A model generated the notes under the pieces. The model had not been told where the DNA came from and made no database searches. It saw nothing but the letters and a program-made list of their open reading frames with translations. Shown here one piece after another: positions 28,591-41,825 of a stretch of 64,000 nucleotides of DNA. The position numbers were made by a program, and so were the translations under genes. Within the stretch, counting starts at the first letter, position 1, and every line of letters begins with the position of its first letter. The stretch comes from Ephydatia muelleri (Eukaryota > Porifera > Demospongiae > Spongillida > Spongillidae), in contig JABACO010000014.1 of the NCBI GenBank assembly GCA_013339895.1, forward strand, positions 4,873,950 through 4,937,949, in the 5' to 3' direction.

Positions 28591-29866
28591 TTGTGCAATG
28601 CATTAGGATTGCATTGCTTATGATAAGCGTAGTTGTCTAATTCATTGGGATTGCATTGCTTATGATAAGCATAGTTGCACCATGCATTAGGATTGCATTT
28701 CTTATGATCAGCATAGTTGTGTTTTGCATTGGGATTTCATTGCTTATGATATGCATTGATGTGCAATGCTTTGGGAATGCATTGCTTATAATAAGCATAC
28801 TTGTGCAATGCATTAGGATTGCAAAGCTTATGATAAGCATAGTTATTCAATGCATTAGAAGTGAATTAGCAACGCATTGGAATTAAATTGCTTTTATAAG
28901 CATCGTTGTGCATTGCAAAAGAAATTAAATAGAAGTGGATTGGATTTAAAATGCTTATAATAAACATAGTTGTGAAATCCATTGGGATTGCATTTCTTAT
29001 GATAAACATACTTGTGCAATGCATTCGGATTGCATTGCTTATGATAAGCATAGTTGTGCAATGCATTGGGATTGCATTGCATATGATAAGCATACTTGTG
29101 CAATCCATTAGGATTGCATTGCTTATGATAAGCAAACTTGTGAAATGCATTAGGTATGATAAGAATAGTTGTGCAATGGAATAGAATTAAACTAGCAATG
29201 CATTAGAATTAAATTGCTTATTAAAGCATCGTTGTGCAATGCATTAGGATTGCATTGCTTATGATAAGCATAGTTGTGCAATGCATTGGGATTGCATTGC
29301 ATATGATAAGGATACTTGTGCAATGCATTAGGATTGCATTGCTTATGATAAGCATAGTTGCACCATGCAATAGAATTGCATTGCTTATGATACGCATAGT
29401 TGTGCAATGCAATAGAAATAAATTAGCATTGCTTTGGAATAAAATTGCTTATGATGAACATAGTTGTGCAATGCAAATGAAATCAATTAGCAATGCATTG
29501 GAATTAAATTGCTTATGATCAGCATAGTTGTGCAATGCATTAGGATTGCATTGCTTATGATAAGCATAGTTGTGTAATGCATTGGGATTGCATTGCTTAT
29601 GATAAGCATTGATGAGCATTGTTTTGGGATTGCATTGCATATAATAAGCATACTTGTGCAATGCATTAGGATTGCATTGCTTATGATAAGCATAGTTATT
29701 CAATGCATTAGAAGGGAATTAGCAATGCATTGTAATTAAATTGCTTATGATCAGCATAGTTGTGCAATGCATTAGGAATGCATTGCTTATTATAAGCATA
29801 GTCATTTGGATTGCAATGCTTATCATAATCATAGTTGTGCCATGCATTAGCATTGCATTGCACAAC
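28591..29866 (+). repeat. Satellite block G9
   Basis: G-type block that starts like G3 and ends at the standard junction at 29839. Confidence 0.85.
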
Positions 29867-30878
29867 GATGCTTTCATAAACAATTTAATTCCAATGCTTT
29901 GTTAATTAATTTCTATTGCATTGTACAACTATTCTTATCATACCTAATGCATTTCACAAGTATGCTTATCATAAACAATGTAATCCCAAGACATTGCGCA
30001 ACTATGCTGATCATATGCAATGCAATCCTAAAGCATAGCACAACTATGCTTATCATATGCAATTCAATTCCAATGCATTGCTCTGATTTATTTCTAATGC
30101 ATTGGAAAACTATGCTTATCATAATCCTAATGCATTTCTCAAGTATGCTTATTATAAGCAAAGCAATCGCAATGCATTGCACAAAGTCTATGCTTATCAT
30201 AAGCAATGCAATCCCAATGCATTGCACAACTATGCTTATCATAAGCAATGCATTCCTAATGCATTGCACAACTATGCTGATCATAAGCAATGTTAATTCC
30301 AATGCATAGCTAATTTATTTCTATTGCATTGCACAACTTTGCTTATCATAAGCAATGCATTGCTAATGCATCGGACAACAATGCTTATCATAAGCAATGC
30401 AATCCTAATGAATTGGACAACTGTGATTATCATAAGCAATGCTATCCTAATGCATTGCACAATTATGCTTATCATAAGCAATGCAATCCCAATGCATTCC
30501 TAATTGATTTCAATTGCATTGCACAACTATGCTTATCATATGCAATGCAGTGCTAATGCATGGCACAACTATGATTATCATAAGCAATGCAATCCTAATA
30601 CAATGCACAACAATGCTTATCATAAGCATTTTAATTCAAATGCATTACAATTTAATTTCTTTTGCAATGCACAACGATGCTTATAACATAAGCAATTTAA
30701 TTCCATTGCATTCCTCATAGCACAACTCTGCGTATGATAAGCAATGCTATCCTAATGCATAGCACAACTATGCTTATCATAAGCAATTTAATTCCAATGC
30801 ATTACTATTGTATTTTTATTGCATTGAACAACTATGCTTATCATAAGCAATGCAATCCCAATGCATTGCACAACTATG
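29867..30878 (-). repeat. Satellite block C9
   Basis: C-type block with the CTCTGATTTATTTC and ACAAAGTCTATGC variants found in C5. It ends at the standard switch at 30872. Confidence 0.85.
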
Positions 30879-33709
30879 CTTGTGCAATGCATTAGGATTG
30901 CATTGCTTATGATAAGCGTAGTTGTCTAATTCATTGGGATTGCATTGCTTATGATAAGCATAGTTGCACCATGCATTAGGATTGCATTTCTTATGATCAG
31001 CATAGTTGTGTTTTGCATTGGGATTTCATTGCTTATGATATGCATTGATGTGCAATGCTTTGGGAATGCATTGCTTATAATAAGCATACTTGTGCAATGC
31101 ATGAGGATTGCAAAGCTTATGATAAGCATAGTTATTCAATGCATTAGAAGTGAATTAGCAACGCATTGGAATTAAATTGCTTTTATAAGCATCGTTGTGC
31201 ATTGCAAAAGAAATTAAATAGAAATGCATTGGAATTAAAATGCTTATAATAAACATAGTTGTGCAATCCATTGGCATTGCATTTCTTATGATAAGCATAC
31301 TTGTGCAATGCATTAGGATTGCATTGCTTATGATAAGCATAGTTGTGCAATGCATTGGGATTGCATTGCTTATGATAAGCATGGTTGTTCCTATTATTAA
31401 TATATTAGCAATGCATAAGAATTACATTGCTAATGATAAGCATAGTTGTGCAATGCATTAGGATTGCATTGCTTATGATAAGCGTAGTTGTCTAATTCAT
31501 GGGGATTGCAATGCTTATGATAAGCATAGTTGCACCATGCAATAGAATTAATTGTATTGCTTATGATAAGCATAGTTGTGCAATGCAATAGAAATAAATT
31601 AGCAATGCTTTGGAATAAATTTGCTCATGATAAACATAGTTGAGCAATGCAATCGAAATACATCAGCAATGCATTGGAATGAAATTGCCTATGATCATCA
31701 TAGTAGTGCAATGCATTAGGATTGCATTGCTTATGATAAGCATAGTTGTGTAATGCATTGGGATTGCATTGCTTATGATAAGAATTGATGTGCAATGCTT
31801 TGGGATTGCATAAGCATGCTTGTGCAATGCATTAGGATTGCGTTGCTTATGATAAGCATAGTTATTCCAATGCATTAGAAATAAATTAGCAATGCATTGG
31901 AATTAAATTGCATCATAAGCATCGTTGTGCAATGCATTAGGATTACATTGCTTACGATCAGCATAGTTGTGCAATGCGTTGGGATTGTATTGCTTATGAT
32001 AAGCATACTTGTGAAATGCATTAGGTATGATAAGAATAGTTGTGCAATGCAATAGAATTAAACTAGCAATGCATTAGAATTAAATTGCTTTTTAAAGCAT
32101 CGTTGTGCAATGCATTAGGATTGCATTGCTTATGATTAGCATATTTGTCAAAACCATTGGGATTGCATTTCTTATGATGAATATACTTGTGCAATGCATT
32201 AGGATTGCATTGCTTATGATAAGCATAGTTGTGCAATGGATTGGGATTGTATTGCATATGATAAGGATACTTGTGCAATGCATTAGGATTGCATTGCTTA
32301 TGATAAGCATAGTTGCACCATGCAATAGAATTGCAATGCTTATGATAAGCATAGTTGTGCAATGCAATAGAAGTAAATTAGCAATGCTTTGGAATAAATT
32401 TGCTCATGATAAACATAGTTGTGCAATGCAATCGAAATACATCAGCAATGCATTGGAATTAAATTGCCTATGATCAGCATAGTAGTGCAATGCATTAGGA
32501 TTGCATTGCTTATGATAAGCATAGTTGTGTAATGCATTGGGATTGCATTGCTTATGATAAGAATTGATGTGCAATGCTTTGGGATTGCATAAGCATACTT
32601 GTGCAATGCATTAGGATTGCGTTGCTTATGATAAGCATACTTATTCAATGCATTAGAAGTGAATTAGCAAAGCATTGGAATTCAATAGCTTTTGATCAGC
32701 ATAGTTGTGCAATGCATTAGGAATGCATTGATAATATTAAGAATAATTGTGCAATGCTTTGGGATTTCATTGCTTATGATAAGGATACTTCAGCTATGCA
32801 TTAGGATTGCATTGCTTATGATAAGCATAGTTATTCCAATGCATTAGAAATAAATTAGCAATGCATTGGAATTAAATTGCATAATAAGCATCGTTGTGCA
32901 ATGCATTAGGATTGCATTGCTTACGATCAGCATAGTTGTGCAATGCGTTGGGATTGTATTGCTTATGATAAGCATACTTGTGAAATGCATTAGGTATGAT
33001 AAGAATAGTTGTGCAATGCAATAGAATTAAACTAGCAATGCATTAGAATTAAATTGCTTATTAAAGCATCGTTGTGCAATGCATTAGGATTGCATTGCTT
33101 ATGATAAGCATAGTTGTCAAAACCATTGGGATTGCATTTCTTATGATAAACATACTTGTGCAATGCATTAGGATTGCATTGCTTATGATAAGCATAGTTG
33201 TGCAATGCATTGGGATTGCATTGCATATGATAAGGATACTTGTGCAATGTATTAGGATTGCATTGCTTATGATAAGCATAGTTGCATCATGCAATAGAAT
33301 TGCATTGCTTATGATAAGCATAGTTGTGCAATGCAATAGAAATAAATTAGCAATGCTTTGGAATAAAATTGCTTATGATGAACATAGTTGTGCAATGCAA
33401 TTGAAATCAATAAGCAATGCATTGGAATTAAAATGCCTATGATCAGCATAGTTGTGCAATGCATTAGGATTGCATTGCTTATGATAAGCATACTTGTGCA
33501 ATGCATTAGGATTGCATTGCTTATGATAAGCATAGTTATTCAATGCATTAGAAGTGAATTAGCAATGCATTGGAATTAAATTGCTTATGATCAGCATAGT
33601 TGTGCAATGCATTAGGAATGCATTGCTTATGATAAGCATAGTTGTCCAATTCATTTGGATTGCAATGCTTATCATAAGCATAGTTGTGCCATGCATTAGC
33701 ATTGCATTG
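30879..33709 (+). repeat. Satellite block G10
   Basis: G-type block of about 2.8 kb. Most of it is the second copy of the 20.62-22.9 kb segment. Confidence 0.85.
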
Positions 33710-35730
33710 CCCAACGATGCTTTCAAAAGCAATTTAATTCCAATGCATTGTTAATTAATTTCTATTGCATTGTACAACTATTCTTATCATACCTAATGCA
33801 TTTCACAAGTATGCTTATCATAAACAATGTAATCCCAAGACTCTGCGCAACTATGCTGATCATATGCAATGCAATCCTAAAGCATAGCACAACTATGCTT
33901 ATCATATGCAATTCAATTCCAATGCATTGCTAATTTATTTCTAATGCATTGGAAAACTATGCTTATCATAATCCTAATGCATTTCTCAAGTATGCTTATT
34001 ATAAGCAAAGCAATCGCAATGCATTGCACAAAGTCTATGCTTATCATAAGCAATGCAATCCCATTGCATTGCACAACTATGCTTATCATAAGCAATGCAT
34101 TCCTAATGCATTGCACAACTATGCTGATCATAAGCAATGTTAATTCCAATGCATAGCTAATTTATTTCTATTGCATTGCACAACTTTGCTTATCATAAGC
34201 AATGCATTGCTAATGCATCGGACAACAATGCTTATCATAAGCAATGCAATCCTAATGAATTGGACAACTGTGATTATCATAAGCAATGCTATCCTAATGC
34301 ATTGCACAATTATGCTTATCATAAGCAATGCAATCCCAATGCATTCCTAATTGATTTCAATTGCATTGCACAACTATGCTTATCATATGCAATGCAGTGC
34401 TAATGCATGGCACAACTATGATTATCATAAGCAATGCAATCCTAATGCAATGCACAACAATGCTTATCATAAGCATTTTAATTCAAATGCATTACAATTT
34501 AATTTCTTTTGCAATGCACAACGATGCTTATAATATGCAATTTAATTCCAATGCATTGCTAATTTATTTCTAATGCATTGGAATAACTATGCTTATCATA
34601 AGCAATGCAATCCTAATGCATAGCTGAAGTATCCTTATCATAAGCAATGAAATCCCAATGCATTGCACAATTATTCTTAATATTATCAATGCATTCCTAA
34701 TGCATTGCACAACTATGCTGATCAAAAGCTATTGAATTCCAATGCGTTGCTAATTCACTTCTAATGCATTGAATAAGTATGCTTATCATAAGCAACGCAA
34801 TCCTAATGCATTGCACAAGTATGCTTATGCAATCTTAAAGCACTGCGCATCAATTCTTATCATAAGCAATGCAATCCCAATGCATTACACAACTATGCTT
34901 ATCATAAGCAATGCAATCCTAATGCATTGCACTACTATGCTTATCATTAGCAATTTAATTCTTATGCATTGCTAATATATTTATAATAGGAATAACCATG
35001 CTTATCATAAGCAATGCAATCCTAATGCATTGCACAAGTATGCTTATCATATGCAATGCAATCCCAATGCATTGCACAACTATGCTTATCATAAGCAATG
35101 CAATCCTAATGCATTGCACAAGTATGCTTATCATAAGAAATGCAATCCCAATGGATTGCACAACTATGTTTATTATAAGCATTTTAATTCCAATGCATTT
35201 CTATTTAATTTCTTTTGCAATGCACAACGATGCTTATAAAAGCAATTTAATTCCAATGCGTTGCTAATTCACTTCTAATGCATTGATTAACTATGCTTAT
35301 CATAAGCTTTGCAATCCTAATGCATTGCACAAGTATGCTTATTATAAGCAATGCATTCCCAAAGCATTGCACATCAATGCATATCATAAGCAATGAAATC
35401 CCAATGCATTACACAACTATGCTGATCATAAGCAATGCAATCCAAATGCATTGCACAACTATGCTGATCATAGGCATTTTAATTCCAATGCATTGCTAAT
35501 TTATTTCTATTGCATTGCACAACTATGCTTATCATAAGCAATGCAATTCTATTGCATGGTGCAACTATGCTTATCATAAGCAATGCAATCCCAATGAATT
35601 AGACAACTACGCTTATCATAAGCAATGCAATCCTAATGCATGGTGCAACTATGCTTATCATAAGCAATGCAATCCCAATGAATTAGACAACTACGCTTAT
35701 CATAAGCAATGCAATCCTAATGCATTGCAC
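33710..35730 (-). repeat. Satellite block C10
   Basis: C-type block of about 2 kb. Near its end an ~120-bp segment (GGTGCAAC ... TTAGACAACTACGC) is tandemly doubled at 35.56-35.72 kb. Confidence 0.85.
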
Positions 35731-36105
35731 TAGCATAGTTGTGCAATGCATTGGGATTGCATTGCATATGATAAGCATAGTTGTTCAATGCAATAGAAAT
35801 ACAATAGCAATGCATTGGAATTAAATTGCTTATGATAAGCATAGTTGTGCTATGCATTAGGATTGCATTGCTTATGATACGCAGAGTTGTGCAATGAGGA
35901 ATAAATTAGCAATGCAATGGAATTAAATTGCTTATGATCAGCATAGTTGTGCAATGCATTAGGATTGCATTGCTTACGATCAGCATAGTTGTGCAATTCG
36001 TTGGGATTGTATTGCTTATGATAAGCATACTTGTGAAATGCATTAGGTATTATAAGAATAGTTGTGCAATGCAATAGAATTAAACTAGCAATGCATTGGA
36101 ATTAA
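35731..36105 (+). repeat. Satellite block G11, right edge of the main array
   Basis: Short G-type block after a CACTAGCATAG switch. At about 36.1 kb the 42-bp family stops abruptly and the diverged 137-bp family begins. Confidence 0.8.
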
Positions 36106-37251
36106 ACACTGATTAATATCCATCTTCTACTAAACGTCATTCTTTTACAAGAATAATAAACGCATTTGTCCATTGTTGCGTATCATAAGCAATGTTGTGC
36201 ACAATGTTAATCTTAGTGTTGTATTACTTTCAGCACTAAGCGGCAGTCTTCTTGCAATTATTACATTGTCATTGTGCAGTATCAATCTCATGATAAACGC
36301 ATTTGTGTCAATATTGATGCTTATCATATGCAATGTTTTGTGAAATATACTTTAGTGTTGCCTTGCCACTCAACACTTTGTGCATTAATATTGTGCAATA
36401 CTGATCTAATGATGAATGCATACTTGTGCATTGTTACTTATATATAGGCAATGTTGGGCGAAATGATAATTTTAATGTTGCCTTGCACTCATCACTTTGT
36501 GGCAGTCTACTTGCAGTTATTGTATTAATATTGTGCAATACCGATCTAATGATAAATGCATTTGTGTATTGTTGCTCATAGGCAATGTTGGGCGAAATGT
36601 TAATCTTAATGTTGCCTTGCACTTAGCACTTTGTGGCATTAATATTGTGCCATACCCATCTTATGTATTTGTGTAGTGTAGCTTAAATGTAATGTTGTGC
36701 AAAATGTTGATCGTTGTGTTGCAATGCATTTTGTGGCAGCTTGCTTGCAGTAATTGCTTTAACACATGATAAACGCATTTGTGCATTTAATAAGTAATAA
36801 TGCAGTAATTAATAATCATAGTGTTGCATTGCACTCAAAACTGTGTGGGCTGTATGCTTGCTAGTTGAATGCTTGCAGTTATTGCAAAATTGTGCATCCT
36901 TTCAGCTTACTATTGCAATGATATTGTGCAATACCCAAATCATTATCAACGAATTTGTACATTGTTGTGTGTATCATAAGCAGCGAAATAAGTATTGCTT
37001 TGCTTTAAGCCCTAAGTTGTAGTCTACTTGCAATTACCATTCTGCAGTAACAATCTTGCATTTGTGCATTGATGCTTATCATATGCTATGGTTTGCAAAA
37101 CATTATTTTTAGTGTTGACTGCACTCAACACTTTGTGGCAGACTGCTTGCATCGATATTGTGCATTACCCTTATGATAAACACATTTGTGCATTGTCGCA
37201 AATCCTTGTGCAAAATGTTAATCCCAGTGTTGCAATGGAATTGATGTCTAA
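36106..37251 (+). repeat. Diverged ~137-bp satellite, + orientation
   Basis: Same family as 3.46-7.14 kb, with the words TTGTGCAATACC, AAACGCATTTGTGCATT, GCAATGTTGTGC and GCACTTTGTGGCAGTCTGCT. Copies are diverged and partly deleted. It is interrupted on the right by a reverse-transcriptase fragment. Confidence 0.85.
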
Positions 37252-37443
37252 GACTGGAGGCCACTATGTACCTCTGCATCAGTAGAGCTTTGCAAGTCCC
37301 TAGCAGCCCTTGCCAGAAGGCTGTGTACCTCCCTTGTTGACCCCTGTGGTCTTGCTCCTTTCCTGGCTTGTCGCCTTATTGCGCTAGATAAGAACCCTAG
37401 AGTTCGTCCAATTGGAATATGTGAAGTTACCAGACGCATCAAC
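37252..37443 (+). pseudogene. Reverse-transcriptase fragment inserted in satellite
   Basis: Sixty-four stop-free codons that read as the N-terminal side of a reverse transcriptase. The peptide contains SLAALARRLCTS, then PFLACRLIALDKNP and VRPIGICEVTRRI. The LIxLDK.P.VRPIG.xEVxRRI signature is a conserved block near the start of the RT domain in a family of retroelement polymerases common in invertebrate genomes (recalled, not searched). The region is clearly GC-richer than its surroundings and lacks satellite words. The frame opens just after a TAA at 37249 and closes at a TAA at 37444 where satellite resumes, so only about 190 bp of the parent element is present. The exact family (non-LTR or other) is uncertain. 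It is a dead fragment. Confidence 0.75.
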
Positions 37444-40310
37444 TAAGTACTGTGGCAGTATGCTTGCAGTTATTGTGTTAGTGGTGCAATACCATCTTAT
37501 GATAAACACATTGGTGCATTGTTGCTCATCATAAGTAATGTAAAATTTGATAGTTGCACAATTAAGTGATCAATACACGCATTTATTGAATTGTAATTGT
37601 GCGGTATCAATCTAATCGCATTTGTCCATTGTTCAGTATCAGGGTGCATTGTTGCGTATGTGGCAGTATGCTTGCTGTGCAATACCGATCTAATGATACA
37701 TGCATTTGTGTATTATTGCTTATCATAAGCAATGATGTGTGAAATGTTAATCTTAGTATTGAAATGAACTCAGCAAATGTGGCAGTATGCTTGCATTAAT
37801 ATTGTGCAATACGAATATTATGATAAGCATTGGCATTATCATAAGCAATGTTATTGCTCTTAGTGTTGCAATGCACTCAGCACTTTGTGATAATCTGCTT
37901 GCATTAGTATTGTGAAATACCCATCTCATGATAAACTAATTTCTATATTGTTGAGTATCATAACTAATGATGAGCAAAATGTTGATCTTTGTGTTGAGAA
38001 CAAGGTGGAAACGTGCTTGCAGCAATTGCTTTATAACTGAGCATTACCCATCTTTTGATAAACACATTTGTACATGTTTGCTTATCATAAGTAACATATA
38101 ATTGCATGTCTCTCACTGATGACAGACAGTCTGCTTGCAGTTATTGCTTTAGCATTGTGATATACCCATGATAAATGCATTTGTGTATTGTTGCTGATCA
38201 TAAGCAATGTTGTGCAAAATGTTGGAGTTGCATTGCACTCAGCACAATTAATAATGGGGAATAAAGATTCTTATAATAATGCATTTGTGCATAGTTGCTT
38301 ATCATAAGCAATGTTGTGCGAAATGTTAATCTTTGACTATGCTTGCATTAATACTGTGCAATGCTCATCTTTTGATAAACGCATTTGTACATGTTTGCTT
38401 ATCATGAGTAATGTTGCGCAAATTGATAGTTGCATAATCGCACTCAAGAGGAATAATGTGGCAGTATGCACGCAATTATTGAACTATCATTGCGGTATCA
38501 ATCTTATTTTAAATCAACGTCGAGTATCATGAGCAATGTTGTGATATTTGTTATTGCATTGCACGTAACACTGTGACAGCATACATGCAATTATTGCTTT
38601 AACACTGAGCAATATCCATCTTATGATAAAACGCATCTGTGCATTATTGCGTATTGTAATCGATGGTTGTGCAAAACGTTAATCTAAGTATTGCAATGAT
38701 GATCTCATTTGTACATAAGCACATAACATATGCAATGTTTTGCAAAATATTAATATTAGCACTCTGCACTATGTAACAGTATACTTGCAATTAATGCAAT
38801 ATTATTCTATAATATAACCTATCTTAGCATTTTTAGTATTGTTATGCTAAATGTTAATCGTAGTGTTGCATTGCATTCACAAATACGTGACAGTTGGCTT
38901 GCGAATTGTTATTGTGCAGTAACAATCTTGCTAATCATAAGTAATGTTATTGCAAAACATGAATCTTAGTTTGGCAGTATGTTTCCCATCTTATGATAAT
39001 CGCATTTGTGCATACTTGCTTATCATAAGCAATGTTGTGGATAATGTTAATCTTTGTGTTGCATTACAATCAGAACTATATGGCAGCATGCTAGGATCAT
39101 CTAATGATAACCTTTGTGTTGCATTGCTTTCAGCAAGTAGTCTTCTGCTTGCAAATAATGAATTGTCTTTGTGCAGTACCAATCTTTTGTACATCGATGC
39201 TTATCATATGCAATGTTTTGCAAAACATCAATTTTAATGCATCCTTGCACTGAGCACTTTATGCCAGTCTGCTTGCATTAATATTGTCATCTTACTACAA
39301 ATGCACTTGTTCATTGTCGCTTATCATAAGTAATGTTGTGCATAATGTTGATCGTAGTAATTGAATGCATGAACACTTTGTGGCAGCATGATTGCCGTAG
39401 TTGCTATCACACTGAGCAATACCCGGGATATCTTATGCAATTGTGAATCGTTGCTTATCGTAAGTAATAATTAGCAAATTGATAGTTGCATTGCACACAG
39501 AATTAAGCAACTTTATGCTTGCAATTATTGAATTGTCACTGTGCAGTATCAATCTAAGAAAAACGCATTTGTACATTGTTGAGTTCATACGTAATGAACT
39601 AGATGCTAAGTACTTTTGCATTGCATTGAATTCTACTGGCAGCATGCTTGCAGTAATTGCGTTAACACAGAGAAATGCTCATCGTATGATTAACGCATCT
39701 GTGCATTATTGCGTATCATAAGCAATGTTTTGCAAAATAGTTTCCTTGCCTAAACACTTTGTGGCAGTCTGCTTGCAGTTAGTGCATTTATATTGTGCAA
39801 TACCCATCTTATGATAAACAAATTTGAATATGAATTGAATTATAATTGTGCAGTATCAATCCTATGATAGACGCATTTGTGCATTGAGTATCGTAATCAA
39901 TATTGTGCAAAATGTTAATCTTAGTGTTGCATTGTCTAAACAGCATGATTGCAGTAATCTTTAAAACTGAGCAATCTCCATCTTATGAAAGACGTATAAG
40001 TGCATTGTTGCTTATCTTAAGCAATATTGTCAATGTTAGTGATGCATTGCTTTCAGCAGTCTGCTTGTAATTATTCAATTGTTTTTGTGCAGTACCAATC
40101 TCATGATAAATGCATTTGTGCATTATGCTTATAAGGAATGTTGTGGAGATTGATAGTCGCTTGCATATGAATTAAGTGGCAGTATGCGTGCAATAATTGA
40201 AATATCAATCTTATGATAAACGCATTTGTCATTGTATAAGCAATGTTGTGGAAAATGCTATTCTTATTGTTGCATTGCTTTCAGAACTAAGTACTTGGCA
40301 GTCTGCTTGC
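37444..40310 (+). repeat. Diverged ~137-bp satellite, + orientation (continued)
   Basis: Resumes with ACTGTGGCAGTATGCTTGCA directly after the RT fragment and continues with many truncated and shuffled monomers. No gene is supported. Confidence 0.85.
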
Positions 40311-40660
40311 AATAAGTGAGGTATTGCTCAGTTATAAAGCACAATTACTGCAAGTATGCTACGACAGTATTCAGTGCATATGCTACGATAGTGTTCAGTG
40401 CAATGAAGCACTAAGATTAACATTTACCATATCATTGCTTATAAATACAATGCACAAATGTGTTTATCATAAGATTAATTGACAATTCAATAATTACAAG
40501 CATACTGCCACTTAATTCATAGTGCATGCGCCGACTATCACTCCACAACATTGCTTATGATAAGCAACAAAGCACAAATGCATTGATCATTGATCAGTAT
40601 TGCACAATATTAATGCAAGCATACCGCCCGCAAACATACTGCCCACACAGTTTTCAGTGC
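40311..40660 (-). repeat. ~137-bp satellite in inverted orientation
   Basis: Words such as AAGCACAATTACTGCAAG, CACAAATGTGTTTATCATAAG and GCTTATGATAAGCAAC are the reverse complement of the preceding array, so the family flips at about 40.31 kb. At 40.66 kb it passes straight into G-type 42-bp repeats. Confidence 0.8.
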
Positions 40661-41825
40661 AATGCATTGCTTACGATCAGCATAGTTGTGCAATGCATTA
40701 GGAATGCATTGCTTATGATAAGCATCTTTGTGCAATGCATTGGGATTGCATTGTTTATGACAAGCATACTTGTGAAATGCAATAGAAATATATTAGCAAT
40801 GCAATGGAATGTAATTGCTTATGAAAAGCATAGTTGTGTAATGCATTAGGACTGCATTGCTTATGAAAAGCATACTTGTGCAATGCATTAGGATTCCATT
40901 GCATATGATAAGTATAGTTGTTCAATGCAATAGAAAAAAATTAGCAATGTACTGGAATTAAATTGCTTATGATAAGCATAGTTGTTCCATGCATTAGCAT
41001 TTCATTGCATATGAATAGCATAGTTGTGCAATGCAATTGAAATTAATGAGCAATGCATTGGAGTTAAATTGCTTATGATAAGCATAGTTGTGCAATGCAA
41101 TAGAAATAAAATAGCAATGCTTTGGAATAAAATTGCTTACGATAAGCATAGTTGTGCAATGCAATAGAAATAAATTAGCAATGCATTGGGATTCAATTGC
41201 TTAAGACAAGCATAGTTGTGCAATGCAATATAAATAAACTAGCAATGCATTGGAATAGAATTGCTTACGATAAGCTTAGTTGTGCAATGCATTAGGATTG
41301 CATTGCTTATGATAAGCATAGTTGTGCAATGCAATAGGATTGCATTGCTTATGATCAGCATAGTAGTCCAATGCATTGGGATTGCATTGCTTATGATAAG
41401 CATAGTTGAACAATGCATTAGGACTGCATTTCTTATGATAAGCATAGTTGTGCAATGAATTAGGATTGCATTGCTTATGATAAGTATAGTTATTCAATGC
41501 ATTAGAAACAAATTAGTAATGCATTAGAATAGAATTGCTTATTAAAGCATCGTTGTGCAATGCAAAAGATATTATATAGTAATGCATTGGAATTAAAATG
41601 CTTATGATATGCATAGTTGTGCAATGCATTAGGATTGCATTGCTTATGATAAGCATAATTGTGCAATGCATTGGGATTGCATTGCTTATGAGAAGCATAC
41701 TTGTGCAATGCAATAGGATTGCATTGTTTATGATGAGCATAGTTGAGCAATGCATTAGGACTGCATTGCTTATGATAAGAATAGTTATTCCTATTAGATA
41801 TATATTAGCAATGCATTAGGATTAC
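40661..41825 (+). repeat. Second 42/64-bp array, G-type block
   Basis: About 1.2 kb of G-type units with several 64-bp variants at 40.9-41.25 kb, then regular 42-bp units. It meets a C-type block at about 41.83 kb in a head-to-head junction of a different sequence from those in the main array. Confidence 0.85.

Larger units (their letters stand above)
7141..36105. repeat. 42/64-bp satellite mega-array of alternating inverted blocks
   Basis: About 29 kb composed almost wholly of a 42-bp monomer and a 64-bp variant. The 42-bp unit consists of the 15-bp palindrome TGCTTATGATAAGCA, the spacer TAGTTGT, and an inverted repeat GCAATGCA / TGCATTGC around a 7-bp loop, TTAGGAT or TTGGGAT. The 64-bp variant carries 22 extra bases with the word AGAAATAAATTAGC. 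The central base of the 15-bp palindrome is G in one orientation and C in the other, which lets each block be given a strand: G-type is listed here as +, C-type as -. The orientation switches about 20 times. Many open frames of 60-270 codons cross the array because the 42-bp unit is a multiple of three and stop-free in several frames; they show only the repeat. Confidence 0.95.

Noticed and set aside
7141-36105. CRISPR-like array, because of short regular palindromic repeats
   Set aside because: There are no unique spacers; consecutive monomers are wholly repetitive. No cas-like gene is present, and the surrounding genes are animal transposons.
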